Positions 59,369-64,000 of a stretch of DNA of 64,000 bases are shown here, in pieces. Position 1 is the first letter of the stretch. Every line of letters begins with the position of its first letter. Source of the stretch: Lottia gigantea. Taxonomy: Eukaryota; Mollusca; Gastropoda; Lottiidae. The position numbers were made by a program, and so were the translations under genes. The notes beneath the pieces are model-generated. The model had not been told where the DNA came from and did not search any database. It saw only the letters and a list, made by a program, of their open reading frames with translations. The stretch is taken from the NCBI RefSeq assembly GCF_000327385.1, contig NW_008709259.1, positions 1,576,951 to 1,640,950 on the forward strand, read 5' to 3'.

Positions 59369-59546
59369 TTCTTATACAACTATATCCATCCATAGAAAAT
59401 CTCTTCCTTGTCAATGACCTTTCAGACGGACAATATCGTGACATGGAGAGTGTATTGACAGCTGCCTTTTGTTTTCAATTGTCTAAGGAACTTGGACAGC
59501 TTGCAGCACATATTGTCCTAAATAATTGCCATACGCTAGCGTTTAG
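59369..59546 (+). CDS. Orphan exon candidate, product unknown
   Basis: Acceptor CATTTTTTGCAG and donor TTTAG|GTGATG bracket an open frame of about 59 codons, including PSIENLFLVNDLSDGQYRDM and KELGQLAAHIVLNNC. The residue mix looks protein-like (helical, balanced charge) rather than repeat-derived. I do not recognise the family and found no partner exon in the window. Confidence 0.3.
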
Positions 59547-60904
59547 GTGATGTTTTGTTTAACACTTTCCATGCCAGGCACCCCTCCCCCCACTACCTTT
59601 CCTATCTGCATTACTGGCACGTGGAAAAGCTAGTTGGAAAATCTGAAGGTATTATCTCGACCTACTAGCTAGACAGTTTAGAGTAAAGATCAATTCCCTT
59701 GTGGTTGCCTTGAAAATCTGATCTCAATCAGTTCTATCAGTTGTGCTCTAGGGAAAATTCATTGTCAATCATGGCTTGCTATTCTTATGGCCCAGTGCCA
59801 CGATGACCAAATTATGGTTCAAATCAAAGAAACTCGCTGATAATTAAATTTGTGATCAATGGCACGAGAATCCGGAGAGCTAATAGGCAGCATAATGTGG
59901 TTAAATGATTTTATCACTATTGCGCGATTTTTTTCTACTTGACTAGAACTCATCTTTTTCTGCAGATACGTGTTTCTGATACAAAATCAGTCAATTTTTA
60001 AAATTTGGGTTAACTCTCCAAAACTTGATTTAAGGCGTATGCAACACTATGGACCTACCATTTTATTCGGTTATTTGGCTAAATAAAAATCATTTTATGG
60101 TGCTTCGTATGCGGAATCCTCATCCAGTACAGCTGTTTTTGATGAATATGAGGGGTTAGCTTTCAAAATTTGACTTAACTGACCTGGCCTTATGAAGACG
60201 GGGGTAATCTCTCTAAACAACGGTTTCTAACCTTGAGTGCTTTAGTTCCCAGGTGTATGGTTTCGAGATGGGTACAAGCACTACAGGAAATGCTAAAGAG
60301 GTTTCTCAGATGACCATTGCTAGGTATATTGGTAGTTATAACGGTTCAAGAGGAAATGAACAACTGCTGAATAAGCATTGCACATGAAGACAAATTCTCC
60401 ATCATTCTACTATGATGACAAAGCCTACTACCGCTGAATAGAGGTGAATTGGTTGAAAATTGCATATGTGGACTGGTCTTTTATTGAAGGATTACGCTGA
60501 GTTGGTCGACAATGGGTGGTCTTTCTTTTAACTTTATATATATACCTTTGGAATAGCTGAACATGTTCAAATGACAAAACTGCTGTGAAGGTGTACAGCA
60601 AATCGAGCACAGTTCCAGTAGCTATGATACACAATTCCTAATCAGTGTGGATTGTCATCGTCTGGCAGGTTTTAATAAAATATCTTCCACATCACATCAT
60701 CTAATTAGTTCTCTATCGCAGTGACGAGACATCGGATCTTCTACGTGACTGACTCGGTTCATCCACAATATAAACATATTTCAAGAAAGTTCATTTTGGT
60801 TTTCAGAAAACTTTGCTTTATTTTTATCGATTTTCTGACCACATCCACTGGTCCACAAAAATAGTGTAAATCATTTTGTTCTTTCGAGCGTCTTTTCGTC
60901 ACTG

Positions 60905-61268
60905 AAAACATAAACCGAGTGTATAGCCTGCATCACTGTAAACGTAACCCGAGTGTATAGCCTACAATACTGTAAACATAACCTGAATGTATGGCCTGAA
61001 TTACTGTAAACATAACCTGAATGTATAGCCTGAATTACTGTGAAAATATCTTGAATGTATAGTCTGCATTGCTGTAAACATAACCTGAATGTATAGACTG
61101 CATTACTGTAAACATAACTTGAATGTATAGCCTGAATTACTGTAAACATAACCTGAATGTATAGCCTGCATTACTGTAAACATAACCTGAATGTATAGCC
61201 TGCATTACTGTCAACATAACCTGAATGTATAGCCTGCATTACTGTCAACATAACCTGAATGTATAGCC
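60905..61268. repeat. 34-bp minisatellite, ~11 copies
   Basis: Unit AACATAACCTGAATGTATAG + CCTGCATTACTGTA; left units are more diverged than right ones. Confidence 0.92.
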
Positions 61269-64000
61269 GGATAAAATCGGCAAGATATATTATCACTATC
61301 AGTATCTCAATTAGTCACGTGGAAAATGAAAATCGATTCCTAATTCTTGACACGGAAGATTTGTATCAGATGATTGTCCATCCTGTAATATATTTGTTCA
61401 AATTGACATTTGTCCGATCTATTTGTGTCTTTTAACGGCAAATCTCTTGATAATAGCGTGATTCACCGGATTTTCTACGTCTCTTAACCACTAATGATCG
61501 ATGATTTTGTTTATATCAGATCCAGTGAAATATTAAAATTGTTACTGTTTTAAAAAAATAAGCCAGTACATCGCCACGAGAAATGAATATATCAAAAGTT
61601 AGTTATTTTCTTATATAAGTTAACGTATTATTATTAGAGAATTATCCGAATACAAGGCTAACTATTTGTTCTATGCCCACAATGATGTCTCGTAGAAAAT
61701 TCGAACGCAACCAGTAAGAATAGGAATGGGGGCTAAGATATAAAAGATAGCTTGCCAGGCAAGGTAACATACGCCCACTGGCCGCTTTCAGAAATGATAA
61801 AACAGTCTTTAGTGACTAAAGTACGAATTTTCTCAAATTATAAGTTTAAATTCAACGATATATATATTTACAGCCATTTATTTATACTGAGAAATTCCAT
61901 CAAATTTTTTAAAATCAATATCAATATCCCAAATACATCAAATTATCGCATCAATATACATGATCACACTATGTTACATTAAAATAAATTGAAAACTGTA
62001 GTCTCTAATGTGTTCTACGCATTTTTCTTAAGACAAGGGCAATAACTCAAAAACCATTAATCGAAAGATTAATGTGGGCGTATTAAAAAGGGTTTTAAGC
62101 TACTAGGGCGTTTAGTACTTATGTCACCAGTGAAAGTCTTCTATCCCGGCCCATGGAAAAATTACCTCACATCATGGACGTTTTCTCTGAAAGACGTAAC
62201 ACACTCACTCGTTGTTACGTCTTGCTTTGCAACACTAATGTAATTAAACGGAACCACAACATCTGTATCTGGATAGGTATAGTCCATTCCCGAAGCTACA
62301 GAAAAGAAGTATTTAAATTAGAAATTGTTTTTGCATTTAGAATTGTGCTCTGAAATGTGTAGAATACATATTAACACACTGTTATAAATAATGATTTTTA
62401 CAAATGTTGCTATACTTTCAGTGATTATAATTGTTTAAAGGGACAGGTACGGATAGACTTGATATTAGTTTTGAAAATATGTTAATAGTCTTCAGAAGTA
62501 CTAGACATGTACGAAAATCGCATAATTCCTTCAAAAAACTTTCAAACTAGGAATTGTACAGACTATTTCTATTATGTCTTTTCTATATATCACAGAGTAT
62601 CTTAAAATGATGAGTCGTCATTTTAACATTCAATGGCAGATAATTGTGGACACACAAGAATTTTAATACTAAAATTTCGACGGTGAGCTGTGAACACTAT
62701 CACTGATGGATTTTCTCGTTTCTGAGACTAAAGTATAATTGGTAAGAAAAAAAAAATTGCACATCTGTCCCTTTAAATCTAAAAAAATATCAGATTCAAC
62801 GGAAGACAATCGTTGCTCGTAAGAATGAGTCCTTCACAATGCATATCTATGTCATCTGTGGACACTGAAACATGTAGAATATATATTCCCTCTTTGTCCT
62901 TTAGTGGCATTTTCTTAATTAGATTTATTAACACTCATTCGTTAATATTTAATGGTTTTTATATTGCGTTACAATTCAATGATTATGTGTAGTTAAACTA
63001 AAAAAATCGGACTCATGGTAGAACAAGCATTGCTCGTATAAATGAACCTTTCACAATGTATTTGTCATCAGTGATGGACTTCAAGTTGCCGCATGATCGA
63101 GCTTGATGCCAGATGAAATTGTAGTCGGGCAATCACAACTCAAGACTTCTTTGCACTTTGCCGTCTTTTGGAATGACCAGCGTTCCCGGTTCAAGAGAAT
63201 AGGGTACACGTTTTGATGGGGTTTTGGCTCTGGCATACAAAAACACAAAAAACATGATTGGAAATTTGTTAGGGTATTATGAAGCCGTTTCTTTTTTTCA
63301 GCTAACAACCATGAACGTCGGTCATGACCTACTGAGATTGTGAACAATAGAGAAAGATATAGTTAATTAGGTTACGACGATTCTTGGCATAGGTCGTCTT
63401 TTTTCTTTATTCTAGGAAATTGTTTAAATACTTATACTGTGTCTGGCTTCCTTCAACTTGATTTCTGTGTCATAACAGTGGAACTAAATCGAGAACGTTG
63501 CGTGTCAAAGATCGAAGAAGGAGCTGTCAAATACGTGATACGTATCAAACATTGGTCCACATTGAGTTGTTCAGTTTAATGGTTGTTGGTTCCCAACTTA
63601 TTGTACCCCATATACTCTTAATTTATTTTCATTTCCAGCAGGTCCAAAATGCAGAACCAATTGTTTTTATGTCAGATTTTTAGTGGACAGGGGCACAAAT
63701 ATTATTGGTACAATCGACCTAAAGGTTGCTTCAAATCTTCCAAAATTCGGCCCCTGTTTAATCAACTGTTCTTCATAAGAGGGTACAGTACCAAAATGGT
63801 TGTTGGTATAAGGATCAATTCTCTTTCGAGGGAAAGTTCAGAGAAATACGACATTAAACAGTCTATATTAGCGAAGTATGTATTCAAAAGAGTATAACGC
63901 AAAAACTCAAATTCGTTCAGTCTCTTACGACAGACCTCAAGGAACACTGTTTGTGCGAACAATTATGAAGAAACATTTGATCAGGGCCAGACAACTTCAT
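61269..64000. other. Gene-free stretch to window end
   Basis: Contains family A MITE copy 9. Frames at 63081-63347 (minus) and 63649-63897 (plus) show no known domain. Confidence 0.45.
62435..62776 (+). mobile_element. MITE family A copy 9 (342 bp, full length)
   Basis: Begins TTAAAGGGACAGGTACGG and ends CACATCTGTCCCTTTAA. The internal core AAATTTCGACGGTGAGCTGT and GTGAACACTAT are intact. One of the best-preserved copies. Confidence 0.85.

Larger units (their letters stand above)
58096..60904. other. Mostly gene-free stretch
   Basis: Contains a family A MITE, one orphan exon candidate (59369-59546) and a short reversed SINE fragment near 59640-59672 (GAAGGTATTATCTCGACCTA matches the 21284 SINE in reverse). 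Confidence 0.45.

Overview
The window is AT-rich animal nuclear DNA. It has split genes with GT-AG introns, AATAAA signals, a tRNA-derived SINE, many small inverted-repeat transposons and long minisatellites. The gene families (WxxW/Mucin2_WxxW domains in tandem, a tau-type microtubule protein, an SLC3 amino-acid-transporter heavy chain, an NHL beta-propeller) and the repeat phrase 'gggcaataactc' suggest a marine lophotrochozoan, most likely a mollusc. That placement is inference.

Layout. 0-3 kb (+): the last coding exon of a tau-like gene, then a 379-residue tau-repeat protein in one coding exon. 3-11.5 kb: no supported gene, but well-delimited small transposons, among them a hAT-type and a long-TIR element, both with perfect target-site duplications. 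11.6-20.5 kb (+): WxxW gene 1, a signal-peptide exon plus eight intact domain exons and one decayed one; several introns are filled with minisatellites that appear to be copies of the neighbouring exon's 3' end and splice donor. 20.5-24 kb: SINE and MITEs. 24.09-28.92 kb (+): WxxW gene 2, nine exons, seven domains, with a clear TATA box. 29-33.6 kb: repeats, no supported gene. 33.62-40.17 kb (+): a complete 11-exon SLC3-type heavy chain of 644 residues whose catalytic positions are all substituted. 41.37-43.23 kb (-): WxxW gene 3, with two near-identical domains made by a local duplication. 43.6-45.5 kb: LINE scrap and nested MITEs. 46.8-48.2 kb (-): C-terminal part of an NHL-repeat protein. 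48.5-64 kb: mostly repeats, including three large minisatellites, with one weak orphan exon candidate.

How the genes relate. The three WxxW genes form one family cluster. Each has a one-exon signal peptide ending in phase 1, then ~92-97-residue domain exons that are all phase 1-1, so domains can be added or lost without breaking the frame. The exon models were built by hand from splice sites and phases; summed coding lengths are multiples of three in all complete genes (gene 1: 2319 nt without the decayed exon; gene 2: 2151; gene 3: 636; SLC3: 1935). No virus-derived element was recognised.
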